A stretch of 64,000 nt of DNA from NCBI RefSeq assembly GCF_027531905.1, contig NZ_JAPZSU010000020.1, forward strand, positions 1 through 64,000, read 5' to 3'. Position numbers and translations under genes: made by a program. Positions 8,453 to 18,600 of this stretch are shown piece by piece. The notes beneath the pieces were generated by a model. That model made no database searches. It was not told where the DNA came from and was given only the letters and a program-made list of their open reading frames with translations. Each line of letters starts with the position of its first letter. The first letter of the stretch is position 1. Source of the DNA: Flavobacterium sp. Its GTDB lineage: Bacteria; Bacteroidota; Bacteroidia; Flavobacteriales; Flavobacteriaceae.

Positions 8453-10756
8453 ATGAGAAGAATAGTCGTGTTTTTTTGTTTTTTATTAGCTATGAACGAT
8501 GGTTTTTCCCAAAATCAATTGTCATGGCAAGGGTATTTTTCTTATAACGAAATCAAAGATCTAACACAATCCAATACTACTTTTTTTGCTGCTGGGGAGA
8601 ATGCTTTGTTTTCAAAAAATACACTTTCAAATACTTTAAAAACTACCACGACTATCGATGGTCTTTCCGGATTGACGATATCAGCTTTGTATCATAGTGT
8701 CGCTTTCAATAAAACTATTGTTGGCTATGAAAATGGCCTTTTAATTGTAATAAACGAAAAGGACGGAGCTATTTTGAAAGTGGTCGATATTATCAATAAG
8801 CAATTGCCTGCCAATATCAAAAAAATCAATCATTTTGTGGAGTATCAAGGAATCCTTTATGTTTCATGTGATTTTGGTATTGTTCAGTTCAATTTGAATA
8901 CGCAACTTTTTGGAGATACGTACTTTATTGGCGACTTTGGAAAGGAGATTTCAGTAAAGCAAACGGCTGTTTTTGATGGAAATATTTATGCTGCCACCGA
9001 AAATGGAATTCGAAGAGCTGCAATTACAAATCCAAACTTAGTCGATTATCAGCAGTGGACAATGCTTTTGTCTGATAATTGGTCTGGAATCACTGCTTTT
9101 GGTACTGATTTGTATGCTTCAACCACAGCAGGTACGATTTACAAATATGGACTCAATTCATTCTCTGTCGTTCAAAGTTTTGGAGCGCCAATTGTCGATT
9201 TGCGTTCTGATGGAAACAATTTATTAGTAACAACTCCCAGTCAAATTTCAGTCTTTGGGTCGGGCTTGCTTTTGATAAAACAAATAAATAGCAATCAGAT
9301 TTTGGATAAAAATCTCGTTTTTACTTGTGCCGCCATTGTAAATGCCAATTTATTTTTGGGCACCAAAGAAAATGGTTTACTAGCAACGACACTGTCTGTT
9401 GGTGCACCAATAGTTGATACTACACCTCCAGGACCACTCAGAAATGCCATTTTTTCTTTTCAAGTTACTCCAACTGCGCTTTGGGCTGTATATGGAGGCT
9501 ATACAGGCGATTATAACCCGTATTCTTATAATAACAGTGGCCCTAATTTATATGGCATTAGCCGACTCAACGCTCAGGGTTGGTTATCTATTCCTGCAAA
9601 TAATGTTTTGGGAGCCAAATCTATTTCGAGAGTAACGATTAATCCAAATGACGAGACTAAAGTTTATGCGAGTTCTTTCTTTTCGGGTTTGTTGCGCATA
9701 GAAAACGAAGTGCCAAATTTGTTGTACAATCAAACCAATTCGGGTTTGGAATCGATTGCTTTTCTAGGGCCAACTTATATCGATGTTCGTATCAATGGAA
9801 CAGCGTTTGACAAATCAGGGAATCTTTGGGTGACCAATTCCCGAATCGAAAATGGCTTAAAAGTCTTGAGAAGTAATGGACAATGGCAAAGTTATTCCTT
9901 GAATTCCATCGCCGAAAAAAGTATCGATGTGAGTATGGGAAGAATGGTCATAGATAAAAACAGCACCAAGTGGATTGCTTCTAATACCGATGGAGTAATC
10001 GCTTTTAACGAATCAGGTACAACACCCACTTTTAAGAAAATTACTTTTGGGTCAGATAAAGGAAACCTGCCTACTACAGACGTGCGAGCTTTGGCCATAG
10101 ATACTAATAACCAACTTTGGATAGGTACTACTAAAGGGCTTCGAGTACTGTCGAATGTGAATAACTTTCAAAATACAATAGCACTCACTACCAAACCCAT
10201 TATTATTCTAGAAGATGAGGTGGCTCAGGAATTATTGTATGAACAATTTATAAACGCCATTGTAGTTGATGGAGCCAACAACAAATGGGTGGGTACAGCA
10301 GATTCAGGTGTTTTTTTATTGTCATCCAATGGGCAAAAAACGCTGTATCATTTCACCACTAATAATTCACCATTGCCGAGTAACACTATAAATGATATAG
10401 GGATTAATGCGGTTACCGGAGAAGTTTATATTGCTACAACCAAAGGGATGATTTCGTTCAAGGGTGTGGCTACAGGGGCAAGTGATTCTTTGAATAATGT
10501 TTATGTTTATCCTAATCCGGTACGTCCTGAATTTAGTGGAACCATAAAAATAGCGGGACTTTTGGATCGTGCCAATGTAAAAATAACCGACATCGAAGGC
10601 AATTTAGTGCACGAAGCAGTTTCTGAAGGCGGAACTATCGAATGGGACACGACTGCTTTTGGTAAATACAAAGTAGCTTCGGGTGTTTATATGATTTTTA
10701 TCTCCGCCGAAGGCGGAGTCGAAACTAAGGTGAAGAAGGTGATGATTATTAGATAA
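8453..10756 (+). CDS. porZ: PorZ-like T9SS attachment protein (two beta-propellers plus type A sorting domain)
   Basis: 767 residues with a signal peptide ending near GFSQ. The mature chain begins LSWQGYFSYNEIKDL and continues as repeated propeller blades, including two-component-regulator-propeller-like motifs (LWVTNSRIENGLKVL, WIASNTDGVIAF, LWIGTTKGLRVL, WVGTADSGVFLL). The last about 80 residues (VYVYPNPVRPEFSG to VKKVMIIR) are a type A T9SS sorting domain. This layout matches PorZ, which binds anionic LPS and works with the PorU sortase at the cell surface; the assignment rests on architecture and on its place before recO. TATATTTG at 8424-8431 is a plausible -7 element. A perfect hairpin CTCCGCC/GGCGGAG occurs inside the 3' end (10702-10718). 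Confidence 0.75.
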   Translation: MRRIVVFFCFLLAMNDGFSQNQLSWQGYFSYNEIKDLTQSNTTFFAAGENALFSKNTLSNTLKTTTTIDGLSGLTISALYHSVAFNKTIVGYENGLLIVINEKDGAILKVVDIINKQLPANIKKINHFVEYQGILYVSCDFGIVQFNLNTQLFGDTYFIGDFGKEISVKQTAVFDGNIYAATENGIRRAAITNPNLVDYQQWTMLLSDNWSGITAFGTDLYASTTAGTIYKYGLNSFSVVQSFGAPIVDLRSDGNNLLVTTPSQISVFGSGLLLIKQINSNQILDKNLVFTCAAIVNANLFLGTKENGLLATTLSVGAPIVDTTPPGPLRNAIFSFQVTPTALWAVYGGYTGDYNPYSYNNSGPNLYGISRLNAQGWLSIPANNVLGAKSISRVTINPNDETKVYASSFFSGLLRIENEVPNLLYNQTNSGLESIAFLGPTYIDVRINGTAFDKSGNLWVTNSRIENGLKVLRSNGQWQSYSLNSIAEKSIDVSMGRMVIDKNSTKWIASNTDGVIAFNESGTTPTFKKITFGSDKGNLPTTDVRALAIDTNNQLWIGTTKGLRVLSNVNNFQNTIALTTKPIIILEDEVAQELLYEQFINAIVVDGANNKWVGTADSGVFLLSSNGQKTLYHFTTNNSPLPSNTINDIGINAVTGEVYIATTKGMISFKGVATGASDSLNNVYVYPNPVRPEFSGTIKIAGLLDRANVKITDIEGNLVHEAVSEGGTIEWDTTAFGKYKVASGVYMIFISAEGGVETKVKKVMIIR

Positions 10757-10775
10757 AAATTTCAATTTTAAAAAC

Positions 10776-10854
10776 TCAAACCCCAAAACCGATACCCAAA
10801 ACCCAAAACCCCAAACCCCAAACCCAAAACCCAAAACCCAAAACCGATACCCGA
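10776..10854. repeat. CCCAAAA-type microsatellite directly before recO
   Basis: About ten units of CCCAAAA/CCCCAAA fill the spacer, with AAAACCGATACCC occurring near both ends. The minus strand therefore has at least eight runs of three or four G separated by 3-7 nt, a strong G-quadruplex pattern. It ends only 6 bp before the recO ATG, so the recO leader consists largely of this repeat. Confidence 0.85.
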
Positions 10855-10860
10855 TAACTC

Positions 10861-11574
10861 ATGTTGGTAAAAACCAAAGCCATCGTTATTTCGACATTAA
10901 AATTTCAAGAAAAAAGCTTGATTGTGAAATGTTTTACCCAATCTAATGGTCTAAAATCCTACTTTGTTAGAGACGCATTTTCTGGAAAGAAGAACAATCA
11001 AAAAATCGCCTATTTTCAGCCGTTATCAATTTTAGAAATTGAAGCAGTGCATAAAAATAAAGGGACGTTAGAGCATTTTAGAGAAATCAAAACAGCTGTT
11101 CCGTTTCAAACCATTCCTTTGGATATTGTGAAAAGTACTATGGTGTTGTTTCTTTCCGAAATTTTGCATCATGCGATTCATGAAGAAGAAAAAAACGATG
11201 ATTTGTTTCAGTACCTCGAAGCGGCGCTGCAATGGCTGGACACGCATAACGAAATCAGCAATTTTCATCTGATTTTAATGCTCGAAATCACCAAGTTTTT
11301 AGGTTTTTATCCAGACACTACCGATCAAGATTTACCTTTTTTTGAAATGAATGAAGGTGTTTTTTCTATATTTCAGGCAACGAGTTCCTTGTCTGAACAT
11401 CAATCCCATTTGCTCAAAAAATTGATTGCTTTGAAATTTGATTCAGATCAAAAAGTGTTTCATGTCACTGAGCGTCAAATTTTACTAAAAATTCTAATCG
11501 ATTATTACAGTTTTCATTTACAAGGTTTTAAAAAGCCAAAGTCCTTAGAAATTTTAAAAGAAATTTTTTCTTAA
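10861..11574 (+). CDS. recO: DNA repair protein RecO
   Basis: RecO works with RecR (and RecF) to load RecA on SSB-coated single-stranded DNA. 237 residues, the usual length. The N-terminal OB-fold is recognisable (KTKAIVISTLKFQEKSLIVK followed by SYFVRDAFSGKK), then an all-helical C-terminal domain. The zinc-finger cysteines of some RecO proteins are absent, as in many Bacteroidetes. The start codon lies 104 bp after porZ, directly behind the CCCAAAA repeat, and no Shine-Dalgarno sequence is visible. Confidence 0.92.
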   Translation: MLVKTKAIVISTLKFQEKSLIVKCFTQSNGLKSYFVRDAFSGKKNNQKIAYFQPLSILEIEAVHKNKGTLEHFREIKTAVPFQTIPLDIVKSTMVLFLSEILHHAIHEEEKNDDLFQYLEAALQWLDTHNEISNFHLILMLEITKFLGFYPDTTDQDLPFFEMNEGVFSIFQATSSLSEHQSHLLKKLIALKFDSDQKVFHVTERQILLKILIDYYSFHLQGFKKPKSLEILKEIFS

Positions 11575-11652
11575 GCTAAATTTATATCAATATATTCGCT
11601 TGCGATTTATTAGTCACATTTGATCCCTATTTATTAATCACAAAAAATTAAA

Positions 11653-13548
11653 ATGAAGAAAATTACGTATTCAATTATCTTGCTTTTATTCGTTGGTTTT
11701 TCAGCGATTTCGCAAAGAAAACACGACGAAATAATTACCACAGATAATCCCGTCCAAGATTTAGTGCAAAATGAAATTACTGGTATTGTTGTTTTTAAAG
11801 AAGGAGGCACAGTAAAAGGGATAGACCCAGAAACCAAAAAAGTTGTTTGGACACTTACAAAAGATGATTTTGGCAGTGTATCTGTAGGTGACATCATGAA
11901 AGATCCTGATTTTGGTAATGTTTTTAAAGATAAAAAGGCTTTAACAAGCGTTGGTGGAAGCCCTTATGTTGAGGCTTACATCAATAACAAGTATATTATT
12001 GTAAATACTGATACAGGTAAAATTGTATACAACTCATCAAAAGAATCGTTTTGGGTAATGCAATCTGATTTTATCCCCGAAACGGATGAATATTTGCTTA
12101 CTTTAAAAAAGGACGGAGATATGGCCATCGCTCTTTTGGATATGAAAACAGGTGAGTTAAAATGGAGTACTTCTGTTGATAAAGCGAAATCATTATTTAG
12201 TTTTTCTTTAAAAGAATCAGCAAATACTAATATAGCCAAAATAAATGGTGCTGTAATTTATTATCTTTTATACGGAAAATTGTATTCATTTGACAGAAAC
12301 ACAGGTAAATTGAACTGGAAAGCAGATGACGAAGAGTACACCAAATTCTTTCTAACACAAAATGATAAAAACATTGTAGTAGTTAATAGCCAAGGTATTT
12401 TCTCAACCAAAGAATATTTGAATGTATTAAGTACTGATACCGGAAAGAGTATTTGGAAAGAATCAATTAAAACCAAAAAAGTAGTGTATCTCGAAGATTG
12501 GGGATCAAAATTATTAATTGCTCATTTCAGCGGTTTTAATTTCTATGACTTAAAAACCGGTGAAAAAATATGGAAGAAAGATGCTCGTGGGGATGGTTTG
12601 AAACGAGTAATCCCAATTGATCAAGATTTTCTTTATGTAGCCGAAAACGAAATGATGTTAATCAATAAAGACGGTGAAAAATTGTGGAAAAAGTTTATCG
12701 AAATTTCAGACGATAAGGAAGATCCTATTTATTACTTAGGTAAAGTAGGTGAAAAAGTAATGTATCTGACAGGTACTTACGGGAATATGGTAGATTACAA
12801 ATCAGGAAAAAAATTATGGAAACGTAATATTGAATTTGATAAAAATCGTCCTGTTTTACCTACGTTTGAAGAAACCTCAAATTCATATTTAGTGTACAAC
12901 GACGAAAAGTTGTATAAGTTTAATCCCACTATTGATGATAAACCAGAGCCATTTGCAAAAGTGAACATCAAAAATGAAAAAGAGTTAAATAGTATCGAAT
13001 TATTTCCTTGGGGTGTTGTGCTTTCTGGACCTGTGGAGGTTATGGGTGTGAATATGGATGGAACTGTAAAATACCACCTTACTTACAGTCAGCCAGGCGA
13101 AGGAGGCAGACGTTTATTAAAAAGCACAGCCATCGTTGGAAGTGCATTTATGGCTGGCGCATCAGCTGTTAGTGCATTTAAAGGTAGTGAATTAACAATG
13201 GAGACTCGTGATGAAAAAGGAAACAGACAAACCAAAACAGTTCGTGAAAGAGACAAAACGAATATGGCACAAGCCGAAGGTTATGCTGCGGGTGCTGCTG
13301 CATTAGGGATGGTTGCCGAGAAGTTTGGTTCTCGTTTTAATGCGATGAAACAAAATCGTGATTTCTCTTATATTTTCGCTAAAACCCCAACTGGAGAAAA
13401 AATGCTTGTGAAAGTTAGAAAAATTGACGGTGTAGAATTGGACAAAATAACGTTTAACAACAACCGCCCTCAATATGAAATTGACCCAGCTACGCAAAAT
13501 ATTTTTTACGTTTCTGATAACTCAATTCAAATTTTTAATAAAAAATAA
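11653..13548 (+). CDS. Exported PQQ-like beta-propeller repeat protein, unknown role
   Basis: 631 residues with a signal peptide (MKKITYSIILLLFVGFSAISQ). Residues about 40-480 contain repeated PQQ/BamB-like blades (GIDPETKKVVWTL, LDMKTGELKWS, FDRNTGKLNWKADDEE, YDLKTGEKIWKK, YKSGKKLWKRN). After these comes a region of about 100 residues with small-residue hydrophobic stretches (IVGSAFMAGASAVSAF, AAGAAALGMVAEKFG), and then a final beta-rich part. It is followed by a terminator and another secreted protein of unknown role. BamB-like repeats suggest a protein-binding scaffold in the periplasm or at the surface, but no specific function can be assigned. Confidence 0.8.
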   Translation: MKKITYSIILLLFVGFSAISQRKHDEIITTDNPVQDLVQNEITGIVVFKEGGTVKGIDPETKKVVWTLTKDDFGSVSVGDIMKDPDFGNVFKDKKALTSVGGSPYVEAYINNKYIIVNTDTGKIVYNSSKESFWVMQSDFIPETDEYLLTLKKDGDMAIALLDMKTGELKWSTSVDKAKSLFSFSLKESANTNIAKINGAVIYYLLYGKLYSFDRNTGKLNWKADDEEYTKFFLTQNDKNIVVVNSQGIFSTKEYLNVLSTDTGKSIWKESIKTKKVVYLEDWGSKLLIAHFSGFNFYDLKTGEKIWKKDARGDGLKRVIPIDQDFLYVAENEMMLINKDGEKLWKKFIEISDDKEDPIYYLGKVGEKVMYLTGTYGNMVDYKSGKKLWKRNIEFDKNRPVLPTFEETSNSYLVYNDEKLYKFNPTIDDKPEPFAKVNIKNEKELNSIELFPWGVVLSGPVEVMGVNMDGTVKYHLTYSQPGEGGRRLLKSTAIVGSAFMAGASAVSAFKGSELTMETRDEKGNRQTKTVRERDKTNMAQAEGYAAGAAALGMVAEKFGSRFNAMKQNRDFSYIFAKTPTGEKMLVKVRKIDGVELDKITFNNNRPQYEIDPATQNIFYVSDNSIQIFNKK

Positions 13549-13556
13549 AAATTCAA

Positions 13557-13591
13557 AGGCCATCAGGAAATTCATCTGATGGCTTTTTTTT
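13557..13591 (+). terminator. Intrinsic terminator
   Basis: AGGCCATCAG pairs with CTGATGGCTT around a 9-nt loop, followed by a T-run. It lies only 5 bp before the ATG of the next gene, so the next gene needs read-through or a promoter inside the hairpin region. Confidence 0.85.
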
Positions 13592-13595
13592 ACCT

Positions 13596-15515
13596 ATGAA
13601 AAAAAAAATACTCTTTATGTTTTTGCTTGTAATTGTCTCGATTCAAGCGCAAGAAAAAATAAGCTCAAAGAAGAAAAAATTCTATATACCAACCATTCAA
13701 TATTCTCAATTTCCCATTCTTGATAATGTGTTGACACAAACGACTTTTTATCAAATGGATAAGGAGTTGATTCAGGAAGAACTTGTATTGAAGAAAAATT
13801 ACTTTAATATTAATGGTTTTATCAAAGACCCAGCCAACGGAAAATTAAAGATTTATTTGACCATTGGATTGCCAAAATTTACTGCTACCAAAATAGATAG
13901 TACATTTGATACAAAACAAAAAAAATGGAAGTATGCCATCTCTTCTAATTATAACGTAAGGATAAAAGTGGAGGCTAAATGTGCTGATAAACTTTTGTTA
14001 TCAGAAGATTTTAATACAATAGAGTCTTATGTTGTTGGTAATGAATATCAAAAAAGTAATCTTAAGGAAGCTTTTGCTAATACGAGTAAGGCAAACCTAG
14101 ACGCCGAAAGAAAAGATGATTATAGTATTGAAGATTTAGGAATCGATAAAGTAATCTATCAGTCTGTAGGTAAAATTCAGAATTATCTTAACTATAAATT
14201 TGGCTATAGTAAAGGCGAATCCAAAGAAAAATTTGAATTTGTGACCTCCAAAGATCATCCAGAATACAAGCAGATGCTTGATTTTGAAAATGAAATTTCA
14301 GCACAAATGCAGAAAGTAACCTTCGAAAAAGGATTAGATGAGAAAACATTACTACCTCATTTAGTTTACTTAGAGAGTTTGTTAACCAAGTATCCATCTT
14401 CTCCAGCTAACGAATACATCAGATTTATTGTTCTCAATAATTTGGCACAAACTTATTTTTTACTCGAAAACAAGGAAAAAGCATTGTTATTTGCCAACTT
14501 ACTTATTGAAAACGATAAATTAGATTCAAGAGGATCTACAATTATAAGCCGAGTTAAGAATGCATTTTTTGCAGATAAAATGATCAGAAGTCATACAACC
14601 CGTTTTGTAGATCTTAAAAAATTAGGACTTAAAATTGCTGAAGAAAAGGAAGAAATGAGACTTGCTTTCTTTGAGAAAATTCAGCAACAAGACGCCGATT
14701 GGGAAATTGAAAAAGCCAATAGAGAAGCTAATTTAATTAAGTCCAAAACCCAAAGGTTTAACATGCTTGACTCTATTCCTTATCAGTCTAAACCAGATTT
14801 ATTAGCTAAAGTTATTGCTAGTTTAGGAGGATCTCAAGCGTTAAAAAGTATCGAAAAAGCGCATATGCTATCCAAACTTTTCATTGAAGGCAACAGAGTT
14901 TCTCAAACAGAAGAAAAATGGGCAACGACCTCTAATTATCTTTTGAAGAAAAAGATGCCTGAAAATTATTATGAAATAGTAAATGGGCCAGAAGCTTGGA
15001 GTCACGATGATCGTGAAAGTGGAATTAATGCAAAATGGGCAAAGCAGACTTCGTATGGCTACAATATGTTGGCTAAAAATGTTGATTTGATTAATTTTAT
15101 TTCTGATCTTCGACTTGATGTATGGAACGATTTTGAGCTTTTAGAAGATGAGATGTTTGAAGGAAAACTATGTTACCATTTGAACTATTTTGAAAAAACA
15201 TTAAATTCAGCCAATAGAACGATTCCAAAAACGGACTATCATTTGTTTATCGATAAAGACACCCATACCATAGTTGCTTCAGAAAAAACTGAATATGACA
15301 ATGGAAATAAAAGCTTTTTTGAAAGAAAACTATTCTTGGATTATCGCCCTGTTCTAGCCTTGAACTCAGGAAATCTGCCATTTAAAGTAGCTTATGAAAT
15401 TGAAGATTTTAATGGAGAAACAGTATATCAAGAATTGAGAGAAAAGATTGATATTAATCCTGTTTTTGGCAATCGAATTTTTATTAAAGAAGTCTATTTT
15501 GGAGGATTTAAATAG
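13596..15515 (+). CDS. Exported protein of unknown function
   Basis: 639 residues with a signal peptide (MKKKILFMFLLVIVSIQAQ). I do not recognise a family. Residues 20-160 look beta-rich and may form a lipid- or peptide-binding N-domain. About 220-380 is helical with TPR-like character (YIRFIVLNNLAQTYFLLENKEKALLFANLL). The last about 230 residues (from LLAKVIASLGGSQALKSIEKA to IFIKEVYF) resemble the LolA/LppX-like half-barrel pattern often called an outer-membrane-lipoprotein-sorting fold (YHLFIDKDTHTIVASEK). It follows the propeller gene closely and may share its function. Confidence 0.75.
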   Translation: MKKKILFMFLLVIVSIQAQEKISSKKKKFYIPTIQYSQFPILDNVLTQTTFYQMDKELIQEELVLKKNYFNINGFIKDPANGKLKIYLTIGLPKFTATKIDSTFDTKQKKWKYAISSNYNVRIKVEAKCADKLLLSEDFNTIESYVVGNEYQKSNLKEAFANTSKANLDAERKDDYSIEDLGIDKVIYQSVGKIQNYLNYKFGYSKGESKEKFEFVTSKDHPEYKQMLDFENEISAQMQKVTFEKGLDEKTLLPHLVYLESLLTKYPSSPANEYIRFIVLNNLAQTYFLLENKEKALLFANLLIENDKLDSRGSTIISRVKNAFFADKMIRSHTTRFVDLKKLGLKIAEEKEEMRLAFFEKIQQQDADWEIEKANREANLIKSKTQRFNMLDSIPYQSKPDLLAKVIASLGGSQALKSIEKAHMLSKLFIEGNRVSQTEEKWATTSNYLLKKKMPENYYEIVNGPEAWSHDDRESGINAKWAKQTSYGYNMLAKNVDLINFISDLRLDVWNDFELLEDEMFEGKLCYHLNYFEKTLNSANRTIPKTDYHLFIDKDTHTIVASEKTEYDNGNKSFFERKLFLDYRPVLALNSGNLPFKVAYEIEDFNGETVYQELREKIDINPVFGNRIFIKEVYFGGFK

Positions 15516-15546
15516 TCTTTTTATGATTTTTATTTTTTAGTTTAAG

Positions 15547-15576
15547 AGAGGGGTAATTTTTATTCCTCTTTTTTTT
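15547..15576 (+). terminator. Probable intrinsic terminator
   Basis: AGAGGGGTAA pairs imperfectly with TTATTCCTCT, followed by eight T. It lies 30 bp after the preceding stop codon. Confidence 0.65.
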
Positions 15577-15673
15577 GAGAGGTTGCATAATAAAAATCTA
15601 TGAATTTTCAATAAATACACAAACGATAATTCAAAATTTATTACTTTCGCACCTCGATTAAGAAAAGGATACA

Positions 15674-18600
15674 ATGAGTACAAAATTTACTGAATACAAA
15701 GGACTTGACTTGCCAAAAGCGGCATCAGAAGTGCTTGATTTTTGGAAGAACGAAAATATATTTGAAAAGAGTGTAACTACACGCGAAGGCAACACGCCTT
15801 TTGTGTTTTTTGAAGGACCTCCTTCGGCCAACGGATTACCAGGAATTCACCACGTGATGGCACGTGCAATTAAAGATATTTTTTGCCGATATAAAACCCA
15901 AAAAGGTTTCCAAGTAAAGCGTAAAGCAGGCTGGGACACCCACGGTTTACCAGTAGAATTGGGTACTGAAAAAGAATTAGGTATCACCAAAGAAGATATT
16001 GGAAAAACCATTTCCATCGAGGATTATAACGAAGCGTGTAAAAAAACCGTAATGCGTTATACCGATGTTTGGAATGATTTGACTGAAAAAATGGGGTATT
16101 GGGTAGATATGGAAGACCCATATGTGACCTATAAACCCAAGTATATGGAATCGGTTTGGTGGTTGCTAAAGCAAATCTACAACAAAGATTTGATGTACAA
16201 AGGCTACACCATTCAGCCGTATTCACCAAAAGCGGGTACTGGTTTGTCTTCTCACGAAGTAAATCAGCCAGGAAGTTACCGTGATGTTACGGATACTACC
16301 ATTGTAGCTCAGTTTAGAAGCCCCCTAACCCCCGAAGGGGGAATTGGTGACAATTCAATTTTAAAAGCATTTGGTCTTAGCTCCCTTCCTTCGGAGGGGC
16401 TGGGGGAGGCTTTTTTCTTGGCTTGGACGACAACGCCTTGGACATTGCCATCGAACACTGCGTTGACGGTTGGACCGAAAATTGATTATGCCTTAGTAAA
16501 AACCTTTAATCAGTATACATTTGAGCCTATCCATGTGATTTTGGCCAAAAATTTAGTGGGAAAACAATTTGCAAAAGGATTTTTTGCTTCTGAAGATGCA
16601 GCTGATTTCGAAAATTTCAAAGCAGGTTTTAAAAAAATACCATTCCAGATTCTGGCCGAATGTAAAGGCCAAGATTTAGTTGGTATTCTTTATGAGCAAT
16701 TATTGCCTTTTGTTCTGCCTTATCAAAATCCAGAAAATGCTTTTAGAGTGATTGCTGGTGATTTTGTAACTACTGAAGATGGTACGGGTATTGTACATAC
16801 GGCGCCTACTTTTGGTGCAGATGATGCTAAAGTAGCCAAAGAAGCTACTCCAGAAGTGCCACCAATGTTGGTTTTAGATGAAAATGGTACGCCAGTTCCT
16901 TTGGTAGATTTGCAAGGAAGATTCATTCAAGGTCTTGGAGATTATTCAGGGAAATACGTTAAAAACGAATATTATAACGAAGGAGAAGCGCCAGAACGTT
17001 CGGTAGATGTAGAAATCGCTATTCGTTTAAAAGAAGAAAACAAAGCTTTTAAAGTAGAGAAATACGTACACAGTTACCCACATTGCTGGAGAACAGATAA
17101 ACCTATTTTATATTATCCATTAGACTCTTGGTTTATCAAAATTACCGAGGTGAGAGACCGTATGTTCGACCTGAACGACAGCATCAACTGGAAGCCAAAA
17201 GCTACTGGTGAAGGACGTTTTGGGAATTGGTTAAAAAACGCCAACGATTGGAACTTATCGCGTTCTCGTTATTGGGGAATTCCTTTGCCAATATGGAGAA
17301 CAGAAGACAAACAAGAAGAAATCTTAATTGGTTCTGTAGAAGAATTATACAACGAAATAGAAAAAGCTATTGCGGCTGGTGTACAAACCAACAATCCATT
17401 TGCTGGTTTTGAAATTGGAAATATGTCCGAAGCCAATTATGATTTGATTGATTTACACAAAAATGTAGTGGACCAAATCACGTTGGTTTCTGCTTCAGGA
17501 AAACCAATGAAACGCGAATCGGATTTAATTGACGTTTGGTTTGACTCTGGTGCTATGCCTTATGCGCAATGGCATTATCCGTTTGAAAACAAAGAAAAAA
17601 TTGATCAAAATACCGATTACCCTGCTGATTTTATTGCGGAAGGTGTCGACCAAACTCGCGGATGGTTTTATACGTTACACGCGATTGGTGCTTTGGTTTT
17701 TGATCGTATAGCATACAAAAACGTAGTATCCAACGGTTTGGTTTTGGATAAAAATGGACAAAAAATGTCCAAGCGTTTGGGCAATGCCGTTGATCCTTTT
17801 ACCACATTAGAAGAATATGGTCCTGATGCTACGCGTTGGTACATGATTTCGAATGCCAATCCTTGGGATAACTTAAAATTTGATATTGAAGGAATTGCTG
17901 AGGTGCGTCGTAAGTTCTTCGGAACGTTGTATAATACGTATTCATTCTTTGCATTGTATGCGAATATTGATGGCTTTAGCTATGCAGAAGCTGAGGTGCC
18001 TTTAGAAGAACGCCCAGAGATTGATCAATGGATCATTTCAGAATTGAACACGTTGATCAAAGAGGTAGATGTTTTTTATGCTGAATATGAACCAACCCGT
18101 GCCGCTCGTGCAATTTCTGATTTTGTTCAAGAAAATTTGAGTAACTGGTACGTGCGTTTGTGTAGACGTCGTTTTTGGAAAGGCGAGTATGCTCAAGATA
18201 AAATTGCTGCTTATCAAACGCTATATACTTGCTTATTAAGTGTTGCAAAATTGAGTGCGCCAATTGCTCCTTTCTTTATGGATAAGTTGTATAAAGACTT
18301 GACACAAGCTACAGGAACAGAAAATTTCGAGTCAGTACACTTGGCACAATTCCCTGTTTCAGTTGAAAACTTTGTTGATAAATCATTAGAAAGCAAAATG
18401 CAGAAGGCGCAGACAATATCTTCATTGGTTTTGTCGCTGCGTAAAAAGGAAATGATAAAAGTGCGTCAACCCTTGCAAAAGGTAATGATTCCAGTACTTG
18501 ACGCGGTTCAGAAGGCTGAAATTGAAGCCGTTGCCGACCTTATAAAAGCGGAAGTAAACGTCAAAGAAATCGAACTTTTAGACGATGCTTCAGGTGTTTT

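Noticed and set aside
10604..10834. Minus-strand frame rich in Gly and Phe over the porZ-recO junction
   Set aside because: It is the translation of the CCCAAAA microsatellite and the antisense of porZ; not a credible protein.
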